Shown: in pieces, positions 32,817 to 41,281 of the stretch
Numbering within the stretch: the first letter of the stretch is position 1
Layout of the letters: every line of letters begins with the position of its first letter
From: Fusobacterium varium
GTDB lineage: Bacteria; Fusobacteriota; Fusobacteriia; Fusobacteriales; Fusobacteriaceae
DNA: 43,786 nucleotides
NCBI GenBank assembly: GCA_021531615.1
Contig: JADYUE010000015.1
Coordinates: forward strand, 1-43,786
Direction: 5' to 3'
The notes under the pieces: generated by a model
Seen by the model: only the letters and a program-made list of their open reading frames with translations
Database searches by the model: none
What the model was told of the DNA's origin: nothing
Position numbers and translations under genes: made by a program

Positions 32817-33926
32817 ATGAAAAAAGCAGAATTAAAAACACCTACAATTTTATTAAATATGAAGGCTATTAAAAATAATATAGAAGTGTATCAAGAGTTG
32901 TGTGATAAAAATGGAAAAGAGTTATGGCCAATGATAAAAACTCACAAAAGCAGAGAGATTTTAAAGATGCAAATTGAGGCTGGAGCTACTGGAGTTCTTT
33001 GTGGTACTCTTGATGAGTGTGAAATGTGTTGTGATATGGGAGTTAATAAGATAATGTATGCTTACCCTGTTGCAAGCAGAGAGAGCATAGATAGAGTTAT
33101 TGAACTTAGTAAGAAATCTGATTTTATTTTGAGATTAGACAGTGTAGAAAGTGCTAAAATGGTAGATGAGGCAGCAGGAGCAGAGGGGGTAACTATAAGC
33201 TATACAATTATAGTTGATAGTGGACTTCACCGTTTTGGAGTAGAGGTTGAGAAAGTTGCAGATTTTGCCAACCAACTAAAAGAGATGAAAAATTTAAAAT
33301 TAAGAGGAATATCTACTCACCCAGGACATGTGTATGGAGCAAATTGTGAGGCTGATTTAGATAAATATATTATAGATGAGTGTGAAACTTTAAAAAGAGG
33401 AAAAGAGCTAATGAACAGTGCAGGTTATGAACTTGAGTATATAACAAGTGGTTCAACTCCTACTTTTTCTCAAGCTGTAAAAGATGAAAATATCAATGTA
33501 TTTCATCCAGGAAACTATGTATTTTTAGATACTATTCAAATGTCAGTAAATAGAGCTACTGAAGAGGATTGTGCTCTTACTGTTTATGCAACAATAATTT
33601 CTCATCCAAGAGAGGATCTATTTATTTGTGATGCTGGAGCTAAATGCCTTGGACTAGATCAAGGGGCTCATGAAAACACTTCAATAGTTGGTTTTGGTAA
33701 AGTGATTGGACACCCTGAAATTATAGTAGCTGGACTTTCTGAAGAGGTGGGTAAACTTCATGTTCATGGGGAAACTAATCTAAAAATTGGAGATAAGATT
33801 GAGATAATACCAAATCACTCTTGCTCAACAGCAAATCTATGCAGTTACTATACAGTTGTTGAAGATGATGAGGTTGTGAGAAGTATTCCTGTTGATGTAA
33901 GGGGAAATAGTTTTAAAAGAATTTAA
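32817..33926 (+). CDS. D-threonine aldolase / D-serine dehydratase-family PLP enzyme
   Basis: A 369-residue fold-type III PLP enzyme. The N-terminal alanine-racemase-like barrel has the PLP lysine in MIKTHKSRE. The C-terminal part contains NHSCSTANL, matching the His-x-Cys metal site of D-threonine aldolase and DSD1-type D-serine dehydratase. It likely cleaves or dehydrates a D-beta-hydroxy amino acid in the cytoplasm. GAGGAGGG precedes the ATG. It sits between two MATE genes and may be co-transcribed with the first. Confidence 0.85.
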   Translation: MKKAELKTPTILLNMKAIKNNIEVYQELCDKNGKELWPMIKTHKSREILKMQIEAGATGVLCGTLDECEMCCDMGVNKIMYAYPVASRESIDRVIELSKKSDFILRLDSVESAKMVDEAAGAEGVTISYTIIVDSGLHRFGVEVEKVADFANQLKEMKNLKLRGISTHPGHVYGANCEADLDKYIIDECETLKRGKELMNSAGYELEYITSGSTPTFSQAVKDENINVFHPGNYVFLDTIQMSVNRATEEDCALTVYATIISHPREDLFICDAGAKCLGLDQGAHENTSIVGFGKVIGHPEIIVAGLSEEVGKLHVHGETNLKIGDKIEIIPNHSCSTANLCSYYTVVEDDEVVRSIPVDVRGNSFKRI

Positions 33927-34003
33927 TTAATAGTAATGAAAAAAACAGTTAAATATATTATAATATAATTAGGTATAAAACATTATAACAGGGGGGAGTG
34001 CAC

Positions 34004-35350
34004 ATGGATTTTAAGAGAGAGTGGAGAAGAAATAAAAAAGTTTTTGCAGCAATTCTTACAATAGCATTACCTGCAATAGCAGACCTATTTGTTCAAACGT
34101 TACTTGGATTTTTTGATATGGTGATGGTAGGTAGGTTAGGACCTGTGGCTATAAGTTCAGTTGGAGTTGGAAATGCTCCTGTACAAGCTGTAATACCAGT
34201 TTTCTTTGCTATAAGTATAGGAACAACTGCCATTGTAAGTAGGGCATTTGGTTCAAATAACACCAAAGAGGGAAGAAACTCAATGGCACAAAGTGTTATA
34301 CTATCAATTCCAATCTCAATACTGATTACAGCACTATTGTTAATTTTTGAAGGAAGTATACTGAAATTAGTTGGAAGGGCAAATGATATGAACATGGAAA
34401 TGACAGCTCAATACTATCAAGCAGTTGTTTTAGGATTGCCATTTCTTTGTTTTAACGTTGTATTTTTTGCTGCTTATCGTTCAATAAACAAAGCGTCACT
34501 TCCTATGATTTCAAATATAATAAGTGTTATCTCTAACGTTATTTTAAACTACTTATTTATCTTTACTTTAGGTATGGGAGTGCTTGGAGCTGGAATAGCA
34601 ACTACTATTTCAAGGGGAATAATAACAGTTTTCTTTGTTTATCTAACATTCTTTACAGATAATTTCTGGGTATCTCTACCAATTAAAAGTCTAAAAACAG
34701 ATAAAGAGATGATAAAAAGAATATTAAAAGTTGGTATACCTGCTGCTATTGAGCAAGGAATCTTTAGAATAGGGATGTTAGTTTTTGAAATGATGGTTAT
34801 TTCTTTAGGAACAATAGCTTATACATCTCACAAAATAGCTCTTACTGCTGAATCATTCTCATTTAATATGGGATTTGGATTTGCAGTTGCTGGAACTGCT
34901 CTTGTAGGGCAACAACTTGGTAAAAACTCACCTAAAAATGCTGAGAGAGATGCTAAAGCAACAACAACATTAGCTCTATTGGCTATGTCTACTTTTGGAT
35001 TATTTTTCTTTATATTGCCAGGAACAATTATAGCAATGTTTACTAATGACCCTCAAATTAGAGAGTTAGCAACTGGAGCTTTAAGATTAGTATCTATATG
35101 TCAACCTTTCCTAGCTGTATCAATGGTAATGAGTGGTTGCTTGAGAGGGGCTGGAGATACAAAAGCTGTTCTTTTAATTACTGCAATAGGAATGTATCTA
35201 ATAAGAATACCTTTAACTTACCTTTTCCTTTACAAAATGGAAACAGGACTATTGGGAGCTTGGGTTGTTATGTCTATTGACTTAGGATTTAGAAGTATAG
35301 CAGCATATAGAGTATTTAAAAAAGGTAGATGGAGATATTTACACGTTTAA
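34004..35350 (+). CDS. MATE-family multidrug exporter
   Basis: A 448-residue inner-membrane protein of the NorM/DinF type with about twelve spans. ALPAIADLFVQTLLGFFDMVMVGRLG and MSGCLRGAGDTK are characteristic. It is diverged from the exporter at 31399-32769, so it is not a recent duplicate. I chose ATG 34004, with GGGGGGAG five bases upstream; an in-frame GTG at 33998 overlaps this site. A terminator follows. Confidence 0.9.
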   Translation: MDFKREWRRNKKVFAAILTIALPAIADLFVQTLLGFFDMVMVGRLGPVAISSVGVGNAPVQAVIPVFFAISIGTTAIVSRAFGSNNTKEGRNSMAQSVILSIPISILITALLLIFEGSILKLVGRANDMNMEMTAQYYQAVVLGLPFLCFNVVFFAAYRSINKASLPMISNIISVISNVILNYLFIFTLGMGVLGAGIATTISRGIITVFFVYLTFFTDNFWVSLPIKSLKTDKEMIKRILKVGIPAAIEQGIFRIGMLVFEMMVISLGTIAYTSHKIALTAESFSFNMGFGFAVAGTALVGQQLGKNSPKNAERDAKATTTLALLAMSTFGLFFFILPGTIIAMFTNDPQIRELATGALRLVSICQPFLAVSMVMSGCLRGAGDTKAVLLITAIGMYLIRIPLTYLFLYKMETGLLGAWVVMSIDLGFRSIAAYRVFKKGRWRYLHV

Positions 35351-35365
35351 TAGAATTTAAATTAA

Positions 35366-35400
35366 GGCTCAAATTTAGAAAATAGATTTGAATCTTTTTT
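35366..35400 (+). terminator. Terminator after the second MATE gene
   Basis: CTCAAATTTA pairs with TAGATTTGA around GAAAA and is followed by six T. It lies 16 bases past the stop codon. Confidence 0.75.
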
Positions 35401-35417
35401 ATTTAATTAAAAACTTG

Positions 35418-35446
35418 TTGACAAGAAAAATAAATAGGAGTATACT
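35418..35446 (+). promoter_or_regulatory. Promoter of the DUF134/NifX/ATPase operon
   Basis: TTGACA (35418-35423), 17 bases and TATACT (35441-35446) give a near-consensus promoter 42 bases before the DUF134 ATG. The predicted start falls inside the palindrome that follows. Confidence 0.8.
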
Positions 35447-35451
35447 TTAAA

Positions 35452-35465
35452 TGTGCATATGCACA
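35452..35465. promoter_or_regulatory. 14-bp palindrome TGTGCATATGCACA, likely operator
   Basis: This perfect 14-bp palindrome begins six bases after the -10 hexamer, over the transcription start. It is the expected position for a repressor site. The first gene encodes a helix-turn-helix protein (DUF134), so autoregulation is the simplest reading. Confidence 0.65.
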
Positions 35466-35487
35466 GAATAGCAGTTAGGGAGGAAAT

Positions 35488-35784
35488 ATGCCAAGGTGTA
35501 AAAAACAGAGATGTTGTAGATTATTGGAAAATGAGAGAATATTTAAACCTACTGGAATTCCATTGTCTGAAATGGAGATTATAGATATAGAGATAGATGA
35601 ATTAGAGGCTGTAAGATTGTGTGATTATGAGGGAAAAAGTCAAATTGAAACAGCTGAAATAATGGGAATATCTAGGGGAACTGTTCAAAGACTGCTAAAT
35701 TCAGGAAGAAGAAAGATATTAGATGGTTTATTACATCTAAAAGCAATAAAATTAAAAAACACAGGAGATGGTTTTAATGAGTAA
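35488..35784 (+). CDS. DUF134-family helix-turn-helix regulator
   Basis: A 98-residue protein of the DUF134 family. It opens with a Cys-rich patch (MPRCKKQRCC) that may bind metal. LDELEAVRL-type sequence (IDELEAVRLCDYEG) follows, then a sigma-factor-like helix-turn-helix (IETAEIMGISRGTVQRLLNSGR). DUF134 genes are commonly found next to NifX/ORP-type genes and MinD-type ATPases in anaerobes, as here. It is likely the local regulator binding the palindrome upstream. GGGAGG precedes the ATG. Confidence 0.88.
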   Translation: MPRCKKQRCCRLLENERIFKPTGIPLSEMEIIDIEIDELEAVRLCDYEGKSQIETAEIMGISRGTVQRLLNSGRRKILDGLLHLKAIKLKNTGDGFNE

Positions 35785-36163
35785 TGAAATTTTAAGAGTT
35801 GGATTCCCAACAAATGACGAGATAACAGTAGAGGAACACTTTGGACACTGTGAAAAATTTGCAGTATATACAATAGAAAATGGAAATGTAGTTAAAAAAG
35901 AGATTCTTGAAGCTCCAGAACATGCACCAGGAGTATTCCCTAGATTTATAGCTGCTAACAATATCAATGTAGTAATTACTGGTGGAATGGGACAAAGAGC
36001 TATTGACCTAATTAAAGCAAATGGTGGACAAGTTATATTAGGAGCTGCTGGAAAAATTGATGATGTATTAGGAATCTACCTACAAGGAAGTCTATACTCT
36101 AAAGGATCAGCTTGTGCACATCATCACCACGATCACGACGATGATCACAAATGCCAACACTAA
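35777..36163 (+). CDS. NifX/NifB-family metal-cluster protein with His-rich tail
   Basis: A 128-residue protein with the dinitrogenase iron-molybdenum-cofactor fold (VGFPTNDEITVEEHFGHCEKF, VVITGGMGQRAIDLI). It ends with AHHHHDHDDDHKCQH, a strong metal-binding tail. Relatives include the ORP protein that carries a Mo-Cu-sulfide cluster in Desulfovibrio. I chose ATG 35777, with AGGAG nine bases upstream; an in-frame ATG at 35768 abuts that site. The gene overlaps the end of the DUF134 gene by 8 bases. No nitrogenase genes are present, so a role in nitrogen fixation is not implied. Confidence 0.85.
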   Translation: MSNEILRVGFPTNDEITVEEHFGHCEKFAVYTIENGNVVKKEILEAPEHAPGVFPRFIAANNINVVITGGMGQRAIDLIKANGGQVILGAAGKIDDVLGIYLQGSLYSKGSACAHHHHDHDDDHKCQH

Positions 36164-36189
36164 TACTGAATTTTATTAAATAAGATGAG

Positions 36190-36236
36190 ATAAAGCTGAG
36201 TAACAAGAGTTTTCTTGGAGTTCAGCTTTATTTTCT
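36190..36236 (+). terminator. Stem-loop between the two NifX-type genes
   Basis: TAAAGCTGA pairs with TCAGCTTTA, with an inner CAAGA/TCTTG helix, followed by TTTTC. It may be a leaky terminator or processing site that lowers expression of the downstream ATPase genes relative to the first two genes. Confidence 0.5.
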
Positions 36237-36259
36237 ATAAAGAGATTTTAGGAGGAAAA

Positions 36260-36628
36260 ATGAAAATAGCAATAGGTTTAGAGGAAAATAGTTACGAATC
36301 ACAAGTTGATAGAAGATTTGGAAGAGCAAGTTTCTTTATTTTAATAGATACAGAAAATAATAATTATGAGATCATTGAAAATGAAGCAAAAGATGAGGCT
36401 ACTGGAGCAGGGCTTAAAGTTGTAAAAAATCTTATGAGTTTAGGGGTAGATGAGATAATAGCTGGAGAGATTGGACCAAAAGCTGCTGTTTTAATAGAAG
36501 AGTTTGATATCCCAACATACAAATTAGGGGAATTAAAAAGTGTAGATGAAGTTTTAGAAAACTATAAAGAAAATAAACTTGAGAAATTTGATTTTTCAGC
36601 TAAGCCACAAGGGTTGAGAATGGCATAG
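36260..36628 (+). CDS. Second NifX/NifB-family metal-cluster protein
   Basis: A 122-residue protein of the same fold as its upstream neighbour (MKIAIGLEENSYESQVDRRF, LGVDEIIAGEIGPKAAVLI) but without the His-rich tail. I chose ATG 36260, with a perfect AGGAGG five bases upstream. Two NifX-type proteins in one operon with two MinD-type ATPases suggest a small assembly line for a metal cluster. Cofactor and target are unknown. Confidence 0.85.
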   Translation: MKIAIGLEENSYESQVDRRFGRASFFILIDTENNNYEIIENEAKDEATGAGLKVVKNLMSLGVDEIIAGEIGPKAAVLIEEFDIPTYKLGELKSVDEVLENYKENKLEKFDFSAKPQGLRMA

Positions 36629-36639
36629 TGAGGTGAATT

Positions 36640-37470
36640 ATGAAGATAGCTGTGTTAAGTGGTAAGGGAGGAACTGGTAAAACAACAGTAAGTAGCAGCC
36701 TTGCCTTTATATCAAAAATGTTGCTTATAGATACAGATATTGAAGAGCCAAATTCACATATTTTCTTAAAAGGTGGTATTGAAGATGTAAAATCTGTTTA
36801 TACAAGATTTCCAGAAGTTAATATGGAAAAGTGCAATCTTTGTGGAGAGTGTGGAGAATTTTGTAAATTTAATGCTATTATCCCAGCTAAAAAACGTGTA
36901 ATAGTCTTTGGAGAGGCTTGTCACGATTGTGGTGGTTGTGAAATAGTTTGTAAAAATGGAGCTATTTCATGGGAGAAAAGGGAGATAGGAAAAATTTTTA
37001 CTGGAAAAACATATTTTAACTCTGTAAATAAATATGGAAAATTAAATATTGGTGAGATGTCTGGAGTTAAAATAATAAAAGAGATCTATAAAAATACTGA
37101 AGAAAAGGATTTCTTAATAGATTGTCCACCTGGAACAGCTTGTACTACTGTTTCAGCAGTTGAAGTGGCAGATTTTGCAATCATTGTTGTTGAACCATCT
37201 CCTTTTGGCTTAAGTGATATGAAACTGGTAGTTCAACTGTTAAGAGATATGAAAATTCCTTTTGGAGTAGTTATCAATAAATTTGATGAAGATGAAAATA
37301 TTGTAAAAAAATATTGTGATGATGAGAAAATTGAGATTATTGGAACAATCCCATTTGATAGAAAAATTGCTGAAACATACTCTAAAGGTGAGATAATAGC
37401 AGATGCTTTATCAGAGTATAGAGAGAATTTTGAAACTATTTTAAAGAGGGTGAAAAGCTATGGAAATTAA
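36640..37470 (+). CDS. MinD-type ATPase with inserted 2[4Fe-4S] ferredoxin domain, first copy
   Basis: A 276-residue P-loop ATPase (GKGGTGKTT, residues 8-16, deviant Walker A). It is interrupted by a ferredoxin domain with two CxxCxxCxxxC motifs: Cys 65-68-71-75 and 94-97-100-104. The rest of the ATPase core follows (DCPPGTACTT, VINKFDED). In the Desulfovibrio orp genes two such ATPases work with ORP; a role in metal-cluster loading or redox-coupled assembly is likely here. GAGGTG precedes the ATG, and its end overlaps the next gene by 11 bases. Confidence 0.9.
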   Translation: MKIAVLSGKGGTGKTTVSSSLAFISKMLLIDTDIEEPNSHIFLKGGIEDVKSVYTRFPEVNMEKCNLCGECGEFCKFNAIIPAKKRVIVFGEACHDCGGCEIVCKNGAISWEKREIGKIFTGKTYFNSVNKYGKLNIGEMSGVKIIKEIYKNTEEKDFLIDCPPGTACTTVSAVEVADFAIIVVEPSPFGLSDMKLVVQLLRDMKIPFGVVINKFDEDENIVKKYCDDEKIEIIGTIPFDRKIAETYSKGEIIADALSEYRENFETILKRVKSYGN

Positions 37471-38305
37471 AGAGATAGTAGTGATTTCAGGAAAGGGTGG
37501 AACAGGAAAAACTACAATTACATCTTCATTAATACCATATTTTCAAGATATAGTTATAGGTGACTGCGATGTAGATGCTCCTAATCTTCAAATACTTTTC
37601 AACCCACAAAATAGTGAAAAAGAGAGTTTCTATGGTATGAAAAAAGCTAAGTTAGATAGAGAATTTTGCATTGATTGTGGAAAATGTTATGAAGTTTGTA
37701 GATTTGATGCAATAGAAAATCCTAAAAAATGTGAAAGTTGTAGCATCTGTGAGTATGTTTGCCCTGTGGGAGCTATTAAAATGGTAGATAATGAGGCTGG
37801 GGAGATCTATGTTTCTGAAACTAAATATGGAAAAATGGTTCATGCTTGTCTTTTTCCTGGTGAGGAAAACTCTGGCAAATTAGTGGCTGAAGTAAGAAAA
37901 AAGGCTAAAAAGATAGCTCAAGATGAAAACAGGAAATATATTCTTTTAGATGGAGCTCCTGGAGTGGCTTGTAATGTTATAAGCTCATTAACTGGGGTTA
38001 AAAAAGCTGTAATTGTCACTGAACCAACACTTTCTGGGTTACATGATTTAGAAAGAGTGTTGGAATTAATAGAAAGATTTAGAATAAAACCATATTTTGT
38101 TATAAATAAATATGATCTTTCAATTGAGATGGCTAATAAAATAGAGGAATTTTTAAAAGATAAAGGATTTGAAGTTTCTGTAAAAGTTCCTTTTGATAAG
38201 AGAGTTGTAAATGCTATTGAAAAAAAGGAAATTCCATCTGTTGCTGAGAAGGAGTTATTCCAAAAGTTAGGTTTTGACAAATTAGCTGAAAGTTTAAAGG
38301 AATAG
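37460..38305 (+). CDS. MinD-type ATPase with inserted 2[4Fe-4S] ferredoxin domain, second copy
   Basis: A 281-residue paralogue of the preceding protein, with P-loop GKGGTGKTT (residues 11-19) and ferredoxin cysteines 70-73-76-80 and 91-94-97-101. LDGAPGVACNV and VINKYDLS are the switch regions. The overlap with the first copy and their similar design suggest a heterodimer. It ends the operon, ahead of a strong terminator. Confidence 0.9.
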   Translation: MEIKEIVVISGKGGTGKTTITSSLIPYFQDIVIGDCDVDAPNLQILFNPQNSEKESFYGMKKAKLDREFCIDCGKCYEVCRFDAIENPKKCESCSICEYVCPVGAIKMVDNEAGEIYVSETKYGKMVHACLFPGEENSGKLVAEVRKKAKKIAQDENRKYILLDGAPGVACNVISSLTGVKKAVIVTEPTLSGLHDLERVLELIERFRIKPYFVINKYDLSIEMANKIEEFLKDKGFEVSVKVPFDKRVVNAIEKKEIPSVAEKELFQKLGFDKLAESLKE

Positions 38306-38313
38306 GTATATAT

Positions 38314-38347
38314 AAAAAACTCCAGTGATTACTCACTGGAATTTTTT
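38314..38347. terminator. Bidirectional terminator between the ATPase operon and uxaC
   Basis: TCCAGTGA pairs perfectly with TCACTGGA around TTAC, flanked by AAAAAA and TTTTTT. It serves both convergent transcription units. Confidence 0.88.
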
Positions 38348-38352
38348 ATTCA

Positions 38353-39753
38353 CTATTTAACTATATAATTATTTACATTGTTATAGCAGATATTCTCTAC
38401 CATTTTTCCAAGTCTTTCTATATTATTAGGAAGTTCTCCTCTTTCAACCCAATCCCCTAAAAGATTGCAAAGTATTCTTCTAAAATACTCATGTCTTGTA
38501 TATGATAGGAAACTTCTTGAATCTGTTAACATTCCTACAAATCTTGATAGTAATCCAAGGTTTGCTAAAGCTGTCATCTGTCTAGTCATTCCATCTTTTT
38601 GATCTAAGAACCACCAACCAGAACCAAATTGAATTTTACCAGGAGTTTTTCCATCTTGGAAACATCCAATTAATGTTCCTATTGCTTCATTATCTCTAGG
38701 GTTTAAGTTATAAATTATTGTTTTTGGTAACTCATCTGTTGTATCAAGAGTATCTAATAATTTTGATAATGCTCTTAGGAATAGTTCATCATCTATTGCA
38801 TCATAACCAGTATCTGCTCCAAGTTTATTGAACATTCTTGTTGAGTTGTTTCTGATACATCCCACATGAATTTGCATAACCCATTTTCTCTTTGAATACT
38901 CTTTTCCTAAGAATATCATTACATAAGTTTTAAATTGTTTAACCTCTTTTTCAGTTAACTCTTCCCCAGCTAATTTTTTTAATAAAATAGCGTTTACTTC
39001 CTCTTTTGTTCCCTTTTCAAAAACAACAGGGTCAAGAGCATGGTCAGAGATTCTACAACCAACTTGGTGGAAAAACTCTATTCTACCTTCAAGAGCTGAA
39101 GTATATTTATCTATACTATCAATTTTCTCTCCATAAATATCTTCTAATCTATTAAACCAAGGGATAAACTCATCTTTTTCAATTCTTATTCCCTTATCTG
39201 GTCTAAATGCTGGATTTACAACAACATCAAATGATTTATCTTCTTTTAAAGCTATATGATATTCTAGTGAATCAATAGGATCATCTGTTGTGCATAGAGT
39301 TTTTACATTTGACATTTTGATTAACTCTCTAGCTGTAAATTTGTCAGTAGCTAGTTTTTCGTTAGTTAAGTTCCAAACCTCTTCAGCAGTTTCTTTAGAA
39401 AGAACTAAATCTATTCCGAAAAATCTTTTTAATTCAAGGTGTGTCCAATGGAAAAGTGGGTTTCCATAGCATTCATCAATAGTTTCAGCCCATTTCATAA
39501 ATTTCTCTTTATCATCAGCATCTCCAGTGATATATTTTTCATCTACACCATTAGATCTCATTGCTCTCCATTTGTAATGATCTCCACCTAGCCATACTTC
39601 AGTGATATTTTTATATTTTTTATTTTCATATATCTCTTTTGGGTTTAAGTGACAGTGGAAGTCATAAATAGGCATATTTTTAGCATAGTTATGGTATAAA
39701 GTTTTAGCAGTGTCTGTCATTAATAAAAAGTCATCACACATAAATTCTCTCAT
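38353..39753 (-). CDS. uxaC: Glucuronate/galacturonate isomerase UxaC
   Basis: A 466-residue metal-dependent isomerase of the amidohydrolase superfamily. It converts D-galacturonate to D-tagaturonate (and glucuronate to fructuronate). YDFHCHLNP holds the metal-binding HxH; GGDHYKWRAMRSNGV, TTDDPIDSLEYH and GSGWWFLDQKDGM match E. coli UxaC closely. The E. coli protein begins MTPFMTEDFLL, so MREFMCDDFLL (ATG 39753) is the best start; the ATG at 39765 abuts the GGAG. Last gene of the operon. Confidence 0.95.
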   Translation of the reverse strand: MREFMCDDFLLMTDTAKTLYHNYAKNMPIYDFHCHLNPKEIYENKKYKNITEVWLGGDHYKWRAMRSNGVDEKYITGDADDKEKFMKWAETIDECYGNPLFHWTHLELKRFFGIDLVLSKETAEEVWNLTNEKLATDKFTARELIKMSNVKTLCTTDDPIDSLEYHIALKEDKSFDVVVNPAFRPDKGIRIEKDEFIPWFNRLEDIYGEKIDSIDKYTSALEGRIEFFHQVGCRISDHALDPVVFEKGTKEEVNAILLKKLAGEELTEKEVKQFKTYVMIFLGKEYSKRKWVMQIHVGCIRNNSTRMFNKLGADTGYDAIDDELFLRALSKLLDTLDTTDELPKTIIYNLNPRDNEAIGTLIGCFQDGKTPGKIQFGSGWWFLDQKDGMTRQMTALANLGLLSRFVGMLTDSRSFLSYTRHEYFRRILCNLLGDWVERGELPNNIERLGKMVENICYNNVNNYIVK

Positions 39754-39773
39754 TTTTAAAATCATCTCCTACT

Positions 39774-41264
39774 TTATAATGTTACTCCTGATTTAAATAT
39801 TGCTATCTCTTGGAATCTATTTTTCTCATTATTAGTTTTTTCTCCATTTATAACTGAAACTATATAATCTATAAATTCCTTTGTTATCTCTTCAAAACTC
39901 ATATTTTCAGTTACTATTCTTCCAGCATTAAAATCTATCCACTTTCTTTTTTTCTCATATAATTGCGTATTTGTTGAGATTTTTACTGTTGGCACATATC
40001 CACCATATGGGTTTCCTCTTCCTGTTGTAAATAGTACTAAATGACATTTTGCTGCTGCAAGAGCTGTTGTAGCTACTAAGTCATTTCCTGGAGCACTTAA
40101 AAGATTAAGCCCTTTCTCCTTTAAAACCTCTCCATATTTCAACACATCTATAACTTTTGATGTACCAGATTTTTGAGTACATCCTAAAGATTTATCCTCT
40201 AGTGTTGTAATTCCACCTTTTTTATTTCCAGGTGATGGGTTTTCATATATCTCTTGTCCATTTTTGATAAAGTACTCTTTAAAATCATTTATCATATGAA
40301 CACATTTTTCAAATGTCTCCTCATCTTTACATCTTTCCATTAAAAGAGTTTCAGCACCAAACATCTCTGGAACCTCTGTTAAAACAGTTGTTCCTCCTAA
40401 TGCAATTATATAATCTGAAAAATATCCTAACATAGGGTTAGCTGTAATTCCTGAAAGTCCATCTGAACCTCCACACTCTAGTCCAAAGTTAATTGCACTT
40501 ATACTAACTTCCTCTCTCTTATCATTTTTCATTTTATTATATAGATCTAATAGGATATTTTTCCCAGCTTTTATCTCATCTTCTACCTCTTGAGAGATTA
40601 GAAACTTAACTCTTTCCCCGTCATATTCTCCAAGTGTTTTTTCAAACTCAGCTACTTGATTATTTTCACAACCTAATCCAAGTACAAGCACTCCCCCTGC
40701 ATTTGGATGTTTTACTGTATTTTGAAGTATAATTCTAGTATTTATATGGTCCTCTCCAAGTTGAGAACAACCATAGTTGTGAGTAAGTACATTTATATTA
40801 TCTATCTCTAACTCTCCAACTTCAGCTAAGAAAGCATCCTTTATTCTTTGAGCAATTCCATTTACACAACCAACTGTTGGAACTATCCAAAGTTCATTTC
40901 TTACTCCTACATCTCCATTTTTTCTCTTATATACATTTACTTTAATATCTTCTAAATCAAGTTTTCTATCTGTAAATTTAGGAGTGTAGCTATATGTGTT
41001 AAGATCCTTTAAATTTGTCTTTGTATTGTGAGTATGTACCCAATTTCCTATTTTTATATCTTCAAGAGCATATCCAATAGGAAGTCCATACTTTACAATA
41101 TTTTCTCCTTTATTGATATTTTTTATAGCTATTTTATGTCCTCTATTAATATCTTCTAAAAGAGTTATCTTTGCATCTTCTAAATCTATAACTTCATCTT
41201 TTTTATAATCTCTCAATGCAATAATTACATTATCACACTCATTGATCTTTATAAATTCCTTCAT
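39774..41264 (-). CDS. uxaA: Altronate dehydratase UxaA
   Basis: A 496-residue dehydratase that converts D-altronate to 2-keto-3-deoxygluconate. It has the N-terminal SAF domain (KINECDNVIIALRDY…THNTK) fused to the catalytic C-terminal domain. NYGCSQLGEDH, FGLECGGSDGLSGITANPM and FTTGRGNPYGG are family marks, with cysteines likely to bind an iron-sulfur or metal centre. It lies between uxaB and uxaC with gaps of about 20 bases. Confidence 0.95.
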   Translation of the reverse strand: MKEFIKINECDNVIIALRDYKKDEVIDLEDAKITLLEDINRGHKIAIKNINKGENIVKYGLPIGYALEDIKIGNWVHTHNTKTNLKDLNTYSYTPKFTDRKLDLEDIKVNVYKRKNGDVGVRNELWIVPTVGCVNGIAQRIKDAFLAEVGELEIDNINVLTHNYGCSQLGEDHINTRIILQNTVKHPNAGGVLVLGLGCENNQVAEFEKTLGEYDGERVKFLISQEVEDEIKAGKNILLDLYNKMKNDKREEVSISAINFGLECGGSDGLSGITANPMLGYFSDYIIALGGTTVLTEVPEMFGAETLLMERCKDEETFEKCVHMINDFKEYFIKNGQEIYENPSPGNKKGGITTLEDKSLGCTQKSGTSKVIDVLKYGEVLKEKGLNLLSAPGNDLVATTALAAAKCHLVLFTTGRGNPYGGYVPTVKISTNTQLYEKKRKWIDFNAGRIVTENMSFEEITKEFIDYIVSVINGEKTNNEKNRFQEIAIFKSGVTL

Positions 41265-41281
41265 CTCTCTTACCTCTTCTG

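Noticed and set aside
35768-36628. Nitrogen-fixation genes, from the NifX/NifB-like domains
   Set aside because: No nifHDK, nifE/N or full-length radical-SAM NifB is present; this domain family is widespread in non-fixing anaerobes.
37918-38280. 120-codon - strand open frame opposite the second MinD-type ATPase
   Set aside because: It is fully contained in a conserved gene and has no ribosome-binding site.
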